The notes below the pieces were generated by a model, which was given only the letters and a program-made list of their open reading frames with translations, was not told the origin of the DNA and did no database searches. A stretch of DNA of 64,000 nt from a virus. Each line of letters begins with the position of its first letter. Position 1 is the stretch's first letter. Below are positions 33,711-42,119 of this stretch, piece by piece. The stretch covers positions 1 to 64,000 of the IMG/VR virus record IMGVR_UViG_3300009155_000059; one strand, 5' to 3'. The translations under genes and the position numbers were made by a program.

Positions 33711-33856
33711 TATTCCTCTCCTGCGTCTTCTTTGGCCTTAAAAGCCACTCGATTAAAGTCTGAGGCTGGAATAGGCTTATTGGATCCAAAAGTCTTCTTA
33801 CTGACTCCGGACGCCTTCCTCGCCTTCTGCAACAGTTTACGCTTCTGGCGCTTCAT
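33710..33856 (-). CDS. Short basic protein (48 residues), unknown
   Basis: A small frame filling the gap between the polymerase and the UvsY-like candidate. It begins MKRQKRKLLQKARKASG and ends EDAGEE, so it is strongly basic at the N-terminus and acidic at the C-terminus. CAGGA lies five bases before ATG 33856. Its stop forms TAATG with the next gene and its start overlaps the polymerase stop by 20 bases. The tight coupling supports a real gene. It may be a nucleic-acid-binding peptide. Confidence 0.65.
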   Translation of the reverse strand: MKRQKRKLLQKARKASGVSKKTFGSNKPIPASDFNRVAFKAKEDAGEE

Positions 33857-35006
33857 CTGGATCCTGCGCGAAATCATCTGCATATCCCCTTATGATCTTA
33901 TACGGCTTCCATTTTTTCCACTTCTTGCCCACATTGACTCTGACAGGAAATGATGGATCATCTGGTAAAATACCATTAAACGGGTTTACCATTATTCTTG
34001 CCACTTTATCTATCACTTCATTCAACACCCCTACATGATTAGGAACACTTAACACGACAGAATCATGCATGTCACAGATGAAATAAGTCGGGAAATCATG
34101 CTGTACCTTCGCTATTACATTGTGCATGCCATGAGCTACACTACCCTGCAGCATTGCATTCATAATAGCGTTCTTGGATCGATCAGCTATCTGCTTGTAA
34201 GCCCGACCTAAAATCGTGTAAAACACACTGTCGGGTAACATCAATCTGTGACTCACATCCAAAATCCAGTTTGATAACCCAGGAAAGCATGACTTCACAA
34301 TTACGTCATGCCCGTTTAAACTATTGATAGATTTTAAAAGCCTAATTTTACATTGTTCTCTGGTTAACACTTCATCGAATTCATTAGCTCTATCTGCCAT
34401 ATACTGGTATGGGTCAGAATCCGAAAAGCAATTTATAAGCCCTTCGTCTCCGGACAGTAATCCAGCCATGCGCACATCAGCTGAAATCCAGTCTAACTGC
34501 AGATAGACAGATGATTCGTCATTCCTATCATGTGATACACAATCGTGATGCGGATAATTCTGAAGGTCGAACACAGAGCATTTAGTGCGGCTCGTAAAAG
34601 TCTCTAAAGAAAAAACCGGCGACATACGCTTATGATTAATAAATATACCACGTTGATTTATGGTCTCATAGGCATTGATACACCTAGCCATTAAATGCCT
34701 GTATCTGTTAAAATCAGCGTCACCATCAGGCTTACAGCCACCTTCGAAGTAATAACACATTTGTACATTGGAAATCTGGAACAGCCTAGCCGTCCTTACA
34801 TCATCATAACCGACCCGGATGTTTTTAGCTAAAGCTGAATCGATAAAACCCTTTAACTTATCGATCTTGTCAAATACTTCTTTTAATTTCGCTTTGGATC
34901 CTGCTAAGAAAAGATCTATCCTTTTGATCACAGCTTTGGTGCTGATCTCTACGAACTCAGGCCTACCACTGCGATTGTAGGCGGCATGAACGAAAATAGA
35001 TTCCAT
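33837..35006 (-). CDS. Compact family-A DNA polymerase (Pol I-like), exonuclease-less
   Basis: A 389-residue protein with family-A polymerase motifs but no 3'-5' exonuclease domain. The thumb/palm junction has FTSRTKCSVFDLQNYPH, corresponding to the T-x-x-x-R and LQN elements. Motif A is LDWISADVRMAGLLSGDE (catalytic Asp). The O-helix is degenerate (REQCKIRLLKSINSLNG; Arg and Lys kept, Tyr lost). Motif C is CDMHDSVVL (HD kept, Glu of HDE replaced by Ser). Usual Pol I enzymes are 600-900 residues. It may be the C-terminal part of a split polymerase, a specialised enzyme or a DpoZ-like one. Confidence 0.7.
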   Translation of the reverse strand: MESIFVHAAYNRSGRPEFVEISTKAVIKRIDLFLAGSKAKLKEVFDKIDKLKGFIDSALAKNIRVGYDDVRTARLFQISNVQMCYYFEGGCKPDGDADFNRYRHLMARCINAYETINQRGIFINHKRMSPVFSLETFTSRTKCSVFDLQNYPHHDCVSHDRNDESSVYLQLDWISADVRMAGLLSGDEGLINCFSDSDPYQYMADRANEFDEVLTREQCKIRLLKSINSLNGHDVIVKSCFPGLSNWILDVSHRLMLPDSVFYTILGRAYKQIADRSKNAIMNAMLQGSVAHGMHNVIAKVQHDFPTYFICDMHDSVVLSVPNHVGVLNEVIDKVARIMVNPFNGILPDDPSFPVRVNVGKKWKKWKPYKIIRGYADDFAQDPDEAPEA

Positions 35007-35021
35007 GCCGCCATCAATACA

Positions 35022-35411
35022 CTAAACTACGAAATGAATTGGTTTAGGATTATGCTTATCAGCTTTACGCATATCAGACACCACTTGGTCTACTTCCCCT
35101 GACACGCGATGCTCAGCAAATGGGTCGTTCTTGGTGATTGTGTGAATGTCCATATCTCTCCTAGTTCCAGCTCTATCTAAGAAGCCGTTGCCGCGGATAT
35201 AGCACTGTATATTGTAGTCGTGGAAAGATTTTTCACCTTTGGTCGAACCACAGCGTGGACACACAACCGCATCAAGCAATTCTTGATCTGACGGCACCAT
35301 CGGATGACTCGTCTCATACAACACTAATTCTGGATATGATTCTGATTTTTCGCCAATCCCTGCCTGGATCGCCTTCTGCTCACAATCCAGGCATATGTAT
35401 ATGTAATTCAT
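35022..35411 (-). CDS. Zinc-ribbon protein
   Basis: A 129-residue protein with YICLDCE (residues 5-11) and CPRCGSTKG (about 50-58): two C-x2-C knuckles that form a zinc ribbon, the second followed by a DYNIQCYIRGNGFLDR strand region. Function unknown; ribbons of this FmdB-like look often bind nucleic acid or regulators. Its ATG (35411) overlaps the upstream stop (TAATG). It lies between the polymerase and the GroES-like gene. Confidence 0.6.
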   Translation of the reverse strand: MNYIYICLDCEQKAIQAGIGEKSESYPELVLYETSHPMVPSDQELLDAVVCPRCGSTKGEKSFHDYNIQCYIRGNGFLDRAGTRRDMDIHTITKNDPFAEHRVSGEVDQVVSDMRKADKHNPKPIHFVV

Positions 35412-35830
35412 TATACCCTGCTGCACAAGATGCTTTTATGATTAAGCAAAATGACTGACGAATCTGTCGGATCTACAGAGTCGGACACTATTCCAGACTT
35501 GCCAAATTTAACATAATCACCTGGCTCTACATTCAACACATCACTAGCTATACTCAACACTACGCCTTCGAGTTTAAAAGCAGGTGCATTGTTAACATTG
35601 GTGATGATGATAGATTCTTCTACCGGTTCACACTTAACTATGACCAAACCGTTTAACGGCTTCCATTTAAGCAAATTCGATACTTTCTCCGCTCTGTCAT
35701 CTGGGCTACAGCACTTCACTGGCTTAGTGTCGCAAGTAGAGAAATTTTTCAGCGGCCCATTGCTATCGATCTGCTCCGGCGCAGACGCTACTTCTTCACT
35801 CTGTAATTTAAGCGATTTTGGAATAGACAC
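35411..35830 (-). CDS. GroES-like co-chaperonin candidate
   Basis: A 139-residue protein. Residues 55-139 have the layout of GroES: LNGLVIVKCEPVEE, a mobile-loop-like stretch IIITNVNNAPAF, then EGVVLSIASD, VEPGDYVKFGKSG and the closing NHKSILCSRV, which matches the GroES end (E-D-I-L-A). The first 50 residues are a low-complexity extension. T4 gp31 is a functional GroES substitute for capsid folding, so the same role is plausible. Start is GTG (35830) with GAGGAG upstream. The domain match is by pattern only. Confidence 0.55.
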   Translation of the reverse strand: MSIPKSLKLQSEEVASAPEQIDSNGPLKNFSTCDTKPVKCCSPDDRAEKVSNLLKWKPLNGLVIVKCEPVEESIIITNVNNAPAFKLEGVVLSIASDVLNVEPGDYVKFGKSGIVSDSVDPTDSSVILLNHKSILCSRV

Positions 35831-36015
35831 TACTTAGTCTCCTCTGGCTGGACTCGATCAAATGACACTTTCACCTTACGTTGAGTGATAGCTGGAGCAT
35901 TCGGAACTTGCACTTTAAACTTACTGCCATCAGCACTAAGCGTAAAACCAGTTCTTTCTATTGTATCCGCCAACGTCCTACTCACATCAAGTTCGATTAA
36001 AACTTTCATTTTCAT
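35830..36015 (-). CDS. Small protein, unknown
   Basis: A 61-residue beta-rich protein (MKMKVLIELDV ... RKVKVSFDRVQ). The ATG at 36015 overlaps the helicase stop (ATGA) with AGGA six bases upstream. It sits in the helicase-GroES-like-polymerase string. Function unknown. Confidence 0.5.
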   Translation of the reverse strand: MKMKVLIELDVSRTLADTIERTGFTLSADGSKFKVQVPNAPAITQRKVKVSFDRVQPEETK

Positions 36016-37349
36016 AAAGATTCCTTCACTCTCATTAGGTCGTACAAAATCTCACAATCAATCGTTTTGTTACGCTCACCGTTCCGATTTTTGGCAATGA
36101 ACATCCTAAGTCGCGGTGGAGTAGCTACTCGATCCTGATAAGATTGGTTCAAACTAATTACGTAGTCAAGCGCAAATTGTTTAGCAAAGCTATCTGCCGC
36201 CTTTGTCATGTCAATATTCTCAGCGCTATCCGTCGCACCTGCCCGATTTGTCTGAGTAGCGGTAAAAACCACAGTATTGGTGTTCTTAGCTAAAGCACGA
36301 ATTTCAGTAGCCACATGCTTTTGACGCACATAATCATCTTTATTATAGGCCTTGTGACGACTGACCATGAGATCCATATAATCTAAAATGACAATATCGG
36401 GCTTAAAGCTTTTAGTCCTCTTAAGATTATCTATTAAGGTATAGATGGTGTCTACACTATGCTCATCTGGAGCATATTCATATATAGCCACGTCCTTCTT
36501 AAAGTAATTCTTCACTGTATCAACTTTATTGACACAACGTTCTTTATGATTCTTGATTTGACTAATTGGTACTTGTGACATTGACGAAAGCATACGTGCT
36601 GCAGTCTTTTTAATATCTAGCTCAAAGGAAACGAATAAAACATTCTGGCCAATAGTGCCGTCCACAGAAGCAGCCTCAAGGCTATGAATGGCCGTCTGGC
36701 ACAGCACGATACTTTTGCCTACATTCGTGGGCGCCAAATAGCAGACTACTTCTTTTGGTGATGGACCACCATCATTCAAGCACTTATCTAACTGCTTGAA
36801 ACCAGTTGTAACATGAAGGTTGGCAGATTCCTCGAATAATAGGTCCACGTTCTCTAACAAAAACATCCCACCTTCGCCCACATCAGTTATCTTATGCGCT
36901 TCGTCTACTATCTTTTCCAATGCATCATAGTCTCCATCTTCAAAGCACTGGATCGCTTCAGGGCTGTAGATCATGGAAAAGGCTTTCTTCCTGGCCCACG
37001 ACAGCATTTTTTCTTTAAGAAAAGGGATTTCTCGGTGGTCAGATTCCCGCTCTATAAGCGCTAAGATAGGCTCAAAGTTGTCATCAACAGACACCTGCTC
37101 ATACGCTAACTCACGCACTAACCTCCTCGTCGGCACAGTATTATATTTTTCATAGTAATTCAGTATTAGCGCTACCACTATCTGACATTCGCCGCGGGCA
37201 AACATATCAGGCTTAAGAAATCTTGCAATAGTGCCGAAAAATTCTGGATAATCAAGACTAAGACTGATGATGCCTTCTTCGTAATACTGAGTAAATTCAG
37301 GATTAATCTCCGTCTTGTCGTCCAGAATTTCCTGAATACTGTCTTCCAT
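36012..37349 (-). CDS. Replicative DNA helicase, DnaB/gp41-like
   Basis: A 445-residue hexameric replicative helicase. The N-terminal helical part (about 25-150) is followed by the RecA-type ATPase with Walker A APTNVGKS (206-213), the Glu-containing FVSFELD strand, Walker B PDIVILDYMDLM (about 318-329) and FTATQTNRAG. It unwinds duplex ahead of the fork and would partner with the primase. Length is close to T4 gp41 (475). Confidence 0.9.
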   Translation of the reverse strand: MEDSIQEILDDKTEINPEFTQYYEEGIISLSLDYPEFFGTIARFLKPDMFARGECQIVVALILNYYEKYNTVPTRRLVRELAYEQVSVDDNFEPILALIERESDHREIPFLKEKMLSWARKKAFSMIYSPEAIQCFEDGDYDALEKIVDEAHKITDVGEGGMFLLENVDLLFEESANLHVTTGFKQLDKCLNDGGPSPKEVVCYLAPTNVGKSIVLCQTAIHSLEAASVDGTIGQNVLFVSFELDIKKTAARMLSSMSQVPISQIKNHKERCVNKVDTVKNYFKKDVAIYEYAPDEHSVDTIYTLIDNLKRTKSFKPDIVILDYMDLMVSRHKAYNKDDYVRQKHVATEIRALAKNTNTVVFTATQTNRAGATDSAENIDMTKAADSFAKQFALDYVISLNQSYQDRVATPPRLRMFIAKNRNGERNKTIDCEILYDLMRVKESL

Positions 37350-37673
37350 TTAGAATGTCTCTCCACACTGCGCCGCCAGCGCATGGTCGATGCTTAATAG
37401 CTGCTTCTGCAGAAATTGCTTGGCCAGTGTCAACGCTTCGCAATATAATATGAATTCATCCTCTCTAAACCATAACACGTCGCCAGTAATTAAGCTGTTT
37501 TTGTCCGAATAAGTCCCCAATGATTGACTGGCTGTGCGAGTGCTATTGATCTTATAGATCCAATTGATACCAGAAGATCGCACTCCACTGATAGTGATAG
37601 GATCTAGGAAACCAGAAGTAGCACTAGACCTGTGGTATACTGTCTGGCCGACTTCATACAGCGGATTGCTCAT
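37350..37673 (-). CDS. Small SH3-like protein, unknown
   Basis: A 107-residue protein. The first half (YEVGQTVYHRSSATSGFLDPITISGVR) has the look of a small beta-barrel, and the last third is helical (EALTLAKQFLQKQLLSIDHALA). ATG 37673 is chosen because the earlier codon is TTG. The gene overlaps the end of recA by 20 bases and lies just upstream of helicase, so it is likely co-translated. Function unknown. Confidence 0.5.
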   Translation of the reverse strand: MSNPLYEVGQTVYHRSSATSGFLDPITISGVRSSGINWIYKINSTRTASQSLGTYSDKNSLITGDVLWFREDEFILYCEALTLAKQFLQKQLLSIDHALAAQCGETF

Positions 37674-38766
37674 CGACAAAACCCCCGTCTTCCAATCGAT
37701 CTTCCTCTGTATCTTCAGTTGGCTCTATGCCTCCATCGACGATCAATTCATACAACTTAGCTCTAACACGTTCTATTAGCTTATCATCATCTCTGAATGC
37801 TTTAACCACTGCAGCCTCGCCATTGCCTATAGTCTGATTATCAAACTTATAATGCGAGCCTTTAGTGATCAATACGCCCTTCTTTTCTGCAGTTCGCACT
37901 AAACTAGTGACCCAATCGATACCGTGAACTGGTCGTTCCTTCCGACCGAAACAAATATCATACTCAGCTACTTCAAATGGTGGCGCCACTTTGTTTTTAC
38001 GCATAGTAAGATGTGCAACATTGCCTACTATTTCTTGTCCTACTTTGACAGCTTCCTTTCGCTTTACTTCAGCCCTCACTGATGCATAGAACTTGAGCGC
38101 TTTGCCGCCTGGCGTTGTCTCGGGATTGCCAAACATTTGGCCCACTTTCTCACGGATCTGATTAACGAAGATAATCGTTGTACCTGTGTTATTACATTTC
38201 CCCTTTATCTTGCTGAGACCCTTGCTCATCAATTGCGCTAATGCTGCCATCTGTTGATCACCTATATCTCCATCTAACACCTTCTGAGGCACCAGCGCTG
38301 CAACCGAGTCGACTATAATCAAATCGACTAAACCTGAATCTATACATTGATCTATTATGCTAAATGCATCTTCACCTGAATCTGGCTGACTAATCGCCAT
38401 AACATCGACATCAACGCCAATCTTGATAGCCCACGAGCGATCTAAAGAATGTTCGACGTCTATGTAAACCACAGATCCATAGGCTTTCTTGGTAGCAAAA
38501 TAATGCTTTTGGCATGCTTTAGCCAATTGCAGGCAGGTCGTAGTTTTACCACTGCTCTCTGGACCCCAGATCTCAATAATCCTACCGATCGGAATGCCAC
38601 CGCAGCCAATTGCAAAATCAATGCTAGCTACCCCAGAGCTGAAAACCTGCACCGGACTGATAGCATTCTTGCCTCTTTTGATCGACCCACTTCCGATAGA
38701 TTTATCGATTCTCGCAAACAGCTCATCTAGGTTTTTAGGTTTAGCTGTCTTCTCTGCCTTCGCCAT
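37654..38766 (-). CDS. recA: RecA recombinase, bacterial type
   Basis: A 370-residue RecA, forming filaments on single-stranded DNA for strand exchange. Walker A is GPESSGKT (68-75). DVEHSLD follows, and the L2 loop region FVNQIREKVGQMFGNPETTPGG is close to the bacterial RecA consensus, unlike the more divergent T4 UvsX. The C-terminus is acidic (EDTEEDRLEDGG). ATG 38766 has GGAGG upstream. Confidence 0.92.
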   Translation of the reverse strand: MAKAEKTAKPKNLDELFARIDKSIGSGSIKRGKNAISPVQVFSSGVASIDFAIGCGGIPIGRIIEIWGPESSGKTTTCLQLAKACQKHYFATKKAYGSVVYIDVEHSLDRSWAIKIGVDVDVMAISQPDSGEDAFSIIDQCIDSGLVDLIIVDSVAALVPQKVLDGDIGDQQMAALAQLMSKGLSKIKGKCNNTGTTIIFVNQIREKVGQMFGNPETTPGGKALKFYASVRAEVKRKEAVKVGQEIVGNVAHLTMRKNKVAPPFEVAEYDICFGRKERPVHGIDWVTSLVRTAEKKGVLITKGSHYKFDNQTIGNGEAAVVKAFRDDDKLIERVRAKLYELIVDGGIEPTEDTEEDRLEDGGFVDEQSAV

Positions 38767-39007
38767 ATTCAGATAACCTCCCAAGTAGCCCGTGGATCTT
38801 ATGCATCGACTGATTAATGTCTACAGCCTTCAATACATCAGCCTGCGGTATCCTTACCACAGCCATACCCTTTGTTATTAGCAAGTCATCTTCAACGATA
38901 TTACTTACTGTCCAGTAGCCCTTTGGGCTTATTTCAGCTGGATCAACGCTGATGTATTTAACGTTCTTCGTCGTTTTAAGGAGTACAAGGTCGAATTTGG
39001 CGAACAT
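38741..39007 (-). CDS. Small protein upstream of recA, unknown
   Basis: An 88-residue protein whose last 26 bases overlap the start of recA, so translation is probably coupled. Beta-type N-terminus (FDLVLLKTTKNVKYISVDPA) with KAVDINQSMHKIHGLLGRLSE near the end. No family recognised. The gene upstream ends in a terminator, so this may be the first gene of the recA operon. Confidence 0.5.
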   Translation of the reverse strand: MFAKFDLVLLKTTKNVKYISVDPAEISPKGYWTVSNIVEDDLLITKGMAVVRIPQADVLKAVDINQSMHKIHGLLGRLSEYGEGREDS

Positions 39008-39021
39008 ATTGATTCCGAATA

Positions 39022-39056
39022 CAAAAATGGCACCGCCAGAAGCGGTGCCATTATTT
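39022..39056 (-). terminator. Intrinsic terminator
   Basis: A hairpin AATGGCACCGC / GCGGTGCCATT (39026-39052) with a 5-base loop, followed on the minus strand by TTTTTG. It lies just beyond the stop of the secreted repeat protein (39065) and just before the recA-side operon. This is the most classical terminator in the window. Confidence 0.9.
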
Positions 39057-39064
39057 AAATAAGA

Positions 39065-39322
39065 TTAACCACGAAGATTAGCTACACGATCTCGCAATTT
39101 TTCAGCGCGCTCTTTCAAACGCTCCCTAATCCCAGCAGTTATAGGAGCGGTAGCAGCCTGACCTTTGGTCGGTGCTTGGGCTTTGGGGGCCTGGGCCTTT
39201 GGCGCTTGAGCTTTGGGCGCTTGAGCCTTTTTTACTTCCACTTTAGGCGCTTGGGCCTTTGGAGCTTGTCCTTTAAGTTCCGGAGCCTGAGCAGCCACCA
39301 ACATAATCAAAGAAGTAAGCAT
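39065..39322 (-). CDS. Small secreted Lys/Ala/Pro repeat protein
   Basis: An 85-residue protein. An N-terminal hydrophobic segment (MLTSLIMLVAAQA) resembles a signal peptide, followed by a KAQAP repeat (about six copies near residues 21-50) and a charged helix (RERLKERAEKLRDRVANLRG). The gene is monocistronic-looking because it ends in a strong terminator. It could be a periplasmic or envelope protein; function unknown. The repeats are imperfect and in phase, so copy number may vary. Confidence 0.55.
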   Translation of the reverse strand: MLTSLIMLVAAQAPELKGQAPKAQAPKVEVKKAQAPKAQAPKAQAPKAQAPTKGQAATAPITAGIRERLKERAEKLRDRVANLRG

Positions 39323-39330
39323 TGAATCTC

Positions 39331-40290
39331 CTATGCTTCTAATTGTAAATCATCATCAACCATCATATTTACTAATTCATTGAAAGTAACTGACGGCGTC
39401 CAACCCAATACATCACTAGCCAACGTAGGATCTCCTAACAAAAGATCGACCTCAGCAGGCCTGTAAAAATGAGGATCAACTACTAGATATTGACGATAAT
39501 CTAAACCCGCTCTTTCGAATGCTAATTGAACGAATTCCATTACGCAATGCGTCTCTCCCGTGGCGATCACCACATCCAAAGGTGTATCGTGCTGCAATAT
39601 AAGATGCATAGCCTTGACATAATCGCCAACAAATCCCCAGTCTCTTTTGGCGTCGAGGTTACCTAATCTCAGTTCCGTAGCTTTTCCTTTTTTAATCTTG
39701 GCCACCGTGTTGGATATCTTCCTAGTGACAAACTCCAAACCTCGACCAGGACCCTCATGGTTAAAGCAGATCCCTGTGCTACAAAACATGCCATAACTTT
39801 CACGGTAATTGATGGCCATCTGGTGAGCGAATACTTTAGCGACTCCATAAGGGCTACGTGGATAAAATGGAGTAGATTCCTTCTGAGGTATTTCCTGGAC
39901 CTTGCCGAACATCTCACTACTCGATGCTTGATATATGCGAGCATCAGATTTAGTCAATCTCAACGCTTCTAAGAGATTAAGAGCACCAATAGCTGTGACC
40001 TGAGCGGTTAGCCAAGGCTGATCCCAGCTGGTGCCCACAAAGCTTTGCGCAGCTAAATTATAAACCTCTTGATAAGACCGCGCCATAACAATTCTTAATA
40101 GCGATGATAGATCCGTAAGATCACCATCATGTAGATGCAATTGGTCTAAAATGTCTACTATTCTAGACAAGTTAGGTGTAGATATCCTACGAACCACGCC
40201 ATGCACTTCATAGCCAAGACTAAGCAAGTGCCGAGCTAAATATGATCCCGCCATTCCAGTGATACCAGTAATCAAAGCTCTTTTCATCAT
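39331..40290 (-). CDS. gmd: GDP-mannose 4,6-dehydratase
   Basis: A 319-residue short-chain dehydrogenase that converts GDP-mannose to GDP-4-keto-6-deoxymannose, the first step to GDP-L-fucose or GDP-rhamnose. NAD(P) motif is GITGMAGSYLA (9-19), catalytic Y-x3-K is YGVAK (148-152), preceded by SSSEMFG. The FNHEGPGRGLEFVTRKI segment is typical of Gmd. A partner Fcl gene is at 48478. Two ATGs are adjacent (40290/40287). It is about the usual family size but slightly short. Confidence 0.9.
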   Translation of the reverse strand: MMKRALITGITGMAGSYLARHLLSLGYEVHGVVRRISTPNLSRIVDILDQLHLHDGDLTDLSSLLRIVMARSYQEVYNLAAQSFVGTSWDQPWLTAQVTAIGALNLLEALRLTKSDARIYQASSSEMFGKVQEIPQKESTPFYPRSPYGVAKVFAHQMAINYRESYGMFCSTGICFNHEGPGRGLEFVTRKISNTVAKIKKGKATELRLGNLDAKRDWGFVGDYVKAMHLILQHDTPLDVVIATGETHCVMEFVQLAFERAGLDYRQYLVVDPHFYRPAEVDLLLGDPTLASDVLGWTPSVTFNELVNMMVDDDLQLEA

Positions 40291-40331
40291 GCTGTTCTCT
40301 ACAGTATATATTAATTACCAAGGATCACGCA

Positions 40332-40565
40332 ATGAGAATCAAAAAACGCATAACAAGGTCATTGATTAAAACACTACCTCACGCATTTCCTATGAAATTA
40401 TCGTTAGAACTCAGATCATTTGTCGACGAGAAACCGATACACTACAATATCCATTTCGACAGCTTAAGTGGATATATTGAAGGACAGTTTAAAAAAGAGC
40501 CTGAATTCGACTGGCTTAAAGACGCTCAGCTTGCGATCTTAGCTTTTGCACATCTCTCAATCTAA
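40332..40565 (+). CDS. Small plus-strand protein, unknown
   Basis: A 77-residue frame with AAGGA eight bases before ATG. It is basic at the N-terminus (MRIKKRITRSLIKTL) and acidic at the C-terminal half, which overlaps 50 bases of the convergent glycosyltransferase-like gene. It fills the gap beside gmd. Evidence is the ribosome binding site and the frame only. Confidence 0.4.
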   Translation: MRIKKRITRSLIKTLPHAFPMKLSLELRSFVDEKPIHYNIHFDSLSGYIEGQFKKEPEFDWLKDAQLAILAFAHLSI

Positions 40566-41340
40566 AAAATTTATACTCTCTAGGTCCATAAAGCTTCAAA
40601 TCCGCTTGCCCTTTGATACCCGAGCTCCCATAATGTCTAAAATAGTCAGTGATCTTAACGTAACCAAGCTTAGCTAAATTAAGTGCGATTAACCTTTCGA
40701 AAATATGCGGTATCCATAACCCTACGTCCGCCAAATTAATCCTACTTAGTGCCTTATACAAATTTACCCCAAGCTTCTTAAACACACGCTTAGAACAAGC
40801 GAACTGATGGCTATAAATCATAACTGGATTTTCATTAGACGCCCATTCGTACAGTTCTTTGTCTACCTTCTGCACGATACCCCACACATCTATACCGTGA
40901 TCAAAGCTATGCACGCGATAAGGATCATTTTTAAATCTTAATCGTGCATTATCCACTAACACATGATCCTTAAATTTAAATAGATGATCTGGCGACATAG
41001 TTAGCCCTACATTATGCGTCTTCGTGAACGCAGCTATCTTGCGCCATAAATCAACACCAGCATAATTTTTATCGACATCCGTGTGCAGTATAGCCACTAC
41101 GTCAGACTTAGCCAACTCGTCAATATGCTCCCAAGCAGTTAAGATCACACTGCTCTCGAATAGACATGAATTCAAACTAGCAAAATTTGGGTTAAAATCA
41201 CCTGATTCGCTATACGCTCCAGCCACTACCTTCGACGTGCCACATGCTATTCTATGCACTGTGACGTCTTCGTCATTTTCGATCTGGTTGCCAAGCAGGT
41301 CAGGACTCTGCGGATGATGCAATAATATTACGTCTACCAT
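40516..41340 (-). CDS. Putative glycosyltransferase, unclassified
   Basis: A 274-residue protein in the carbohydrate cluster. Pattern resembles small nucleotide-sugar glycosyltransferases: CLFESSVILTAWEHIDELAKSDVVAILHTDVDKN (strand-helix with D-x-D-like HTDVD) and WIPHIFERLIAL later. No family is firmly recognised. It overlaps the next upstream gene by seven bases, so the cluster is translationally linked. Confidence 0.45.
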   Translation of the reverse strand: MVDVILLHHPQSPDLLGNQIENDEDVTVHRIACGTSKVVAGAYSESGDFNPNFASLNSCLFESSVILTAWEHIDELAKSDVVAILHTDVDKNYAGVDLWRKIAAFTKTHNVGLTMSPDHLFKFKDHVLVDNARLRFKNDPYRVHSFDHGIDVWGIVQKVDKELYEWASNENPVMIYSHQFACSKRVFKKLGVNLYKALSRINLADVGLWIPHIFERLIALNLAKLGYVKITDYFRHYGSSGIKGQADLKLYGPREYKFFRLRDVQKLRSQAERL

Positions 41341-42119
41341 CTTTTCTCCGTATATTCACACCTACTGTTCAACACTTGAATGTTATGATGATTCTTCGAT
41401 TCTATCATATAAGGAATGTGGCTGCTTATCTTGCGATCCCTCCAAGAAAAATGAGTCCCATTCACCTCTGGAAATAAACCGAACCACTTGTCATTTAACA
41501 GCCTCAAATGCCGAAAATACGTTTTGTCAGTCATAGAGTGACTGTACTTACCTATATGCTTGATTGGCATTTCTGCAACTACGACATCAAATTGTGCAGC
41601 TCTTGCTTGCAAACACAAATCTGCACCATAAAAATGAAATCGATTAAAAGAATAATCGAACGTAAAATTCAACTTCCTATTAATGATGAAAAAACATTCA
41701 TCTACTACGTCTACACGATGTATTCCACTAGCGCCAGGCCACGCAATACCAGTTTCATCCATAACTATACCACACAGATTATTATTGCCTTTGCTTACAT
41801 TTGAGATCTTTCCCTTTATCTGGGCCTTTCTACCAGCCACGCCAATAACAGCCCAGTTCTTACCCAGCTTAGATATCGTTTCTTTAATCTTCTGTACTAA
41901 GTCACTAGTAAAAACAATATCTTGATGTGCAAAGATAATCACATCACTCTTGCTCACTTCGCAGACGATATTAAACGCAGCACTGGCAGAATAAACGTTA
42001 TTATCATTAAAAATAGGAAATATCCTTACGTCCTCATCCGGCAATGTATAATATGAATTAAGTATACATTCCTCGAACACGTTAGGCTTATTGTACAAGC
42101 ATGCTATCGTGATTTTCAT
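41334..42119 (-). CDS. Glycosyltransferase family 2-like
   Basis: A 261-residue GT-A protein. The N-terminal strand MKITIACLYNKPNVFEECI, followed by SDVIIFAHQDIVFTSDLVQKI (H-Q-D-I, the family's D-x-D-like site) and a helical central part, matches the small glycosyltransferase-like family. GADLCLQARAAQFDVVVAEMPIKHIG is a typical C-terminal strand. Donor unknown; GDP-fucose or other sugars made by the cluster are candidates. Its start overlaps the sulfotransferase end by 32 bases. Confidence 0.65.
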   Translation of the reverse strand: MKITIACLYNKPNVFEECILNSYYTLPDEDVRIFPIFNDNNVYSASAAFNIVCEVSKSDVIIFAHQDIVFTSDLVQKIKETISKLGKNWAVIGVAGRKAQIKGKISNVSKGNNNLCGIVMDETGIAWPGASGIHRVDVVDECFFIINRKLNFTFDYSFNRFHFYGADLCLQARAAQFDVVVAEMPIKHIGKYSHSMTDKTYFRHLRLLNDKWFGLFPEVNGTHFSWRDRKISSHIPYMIESKNHHNIQVLNSRCEYTEKRW

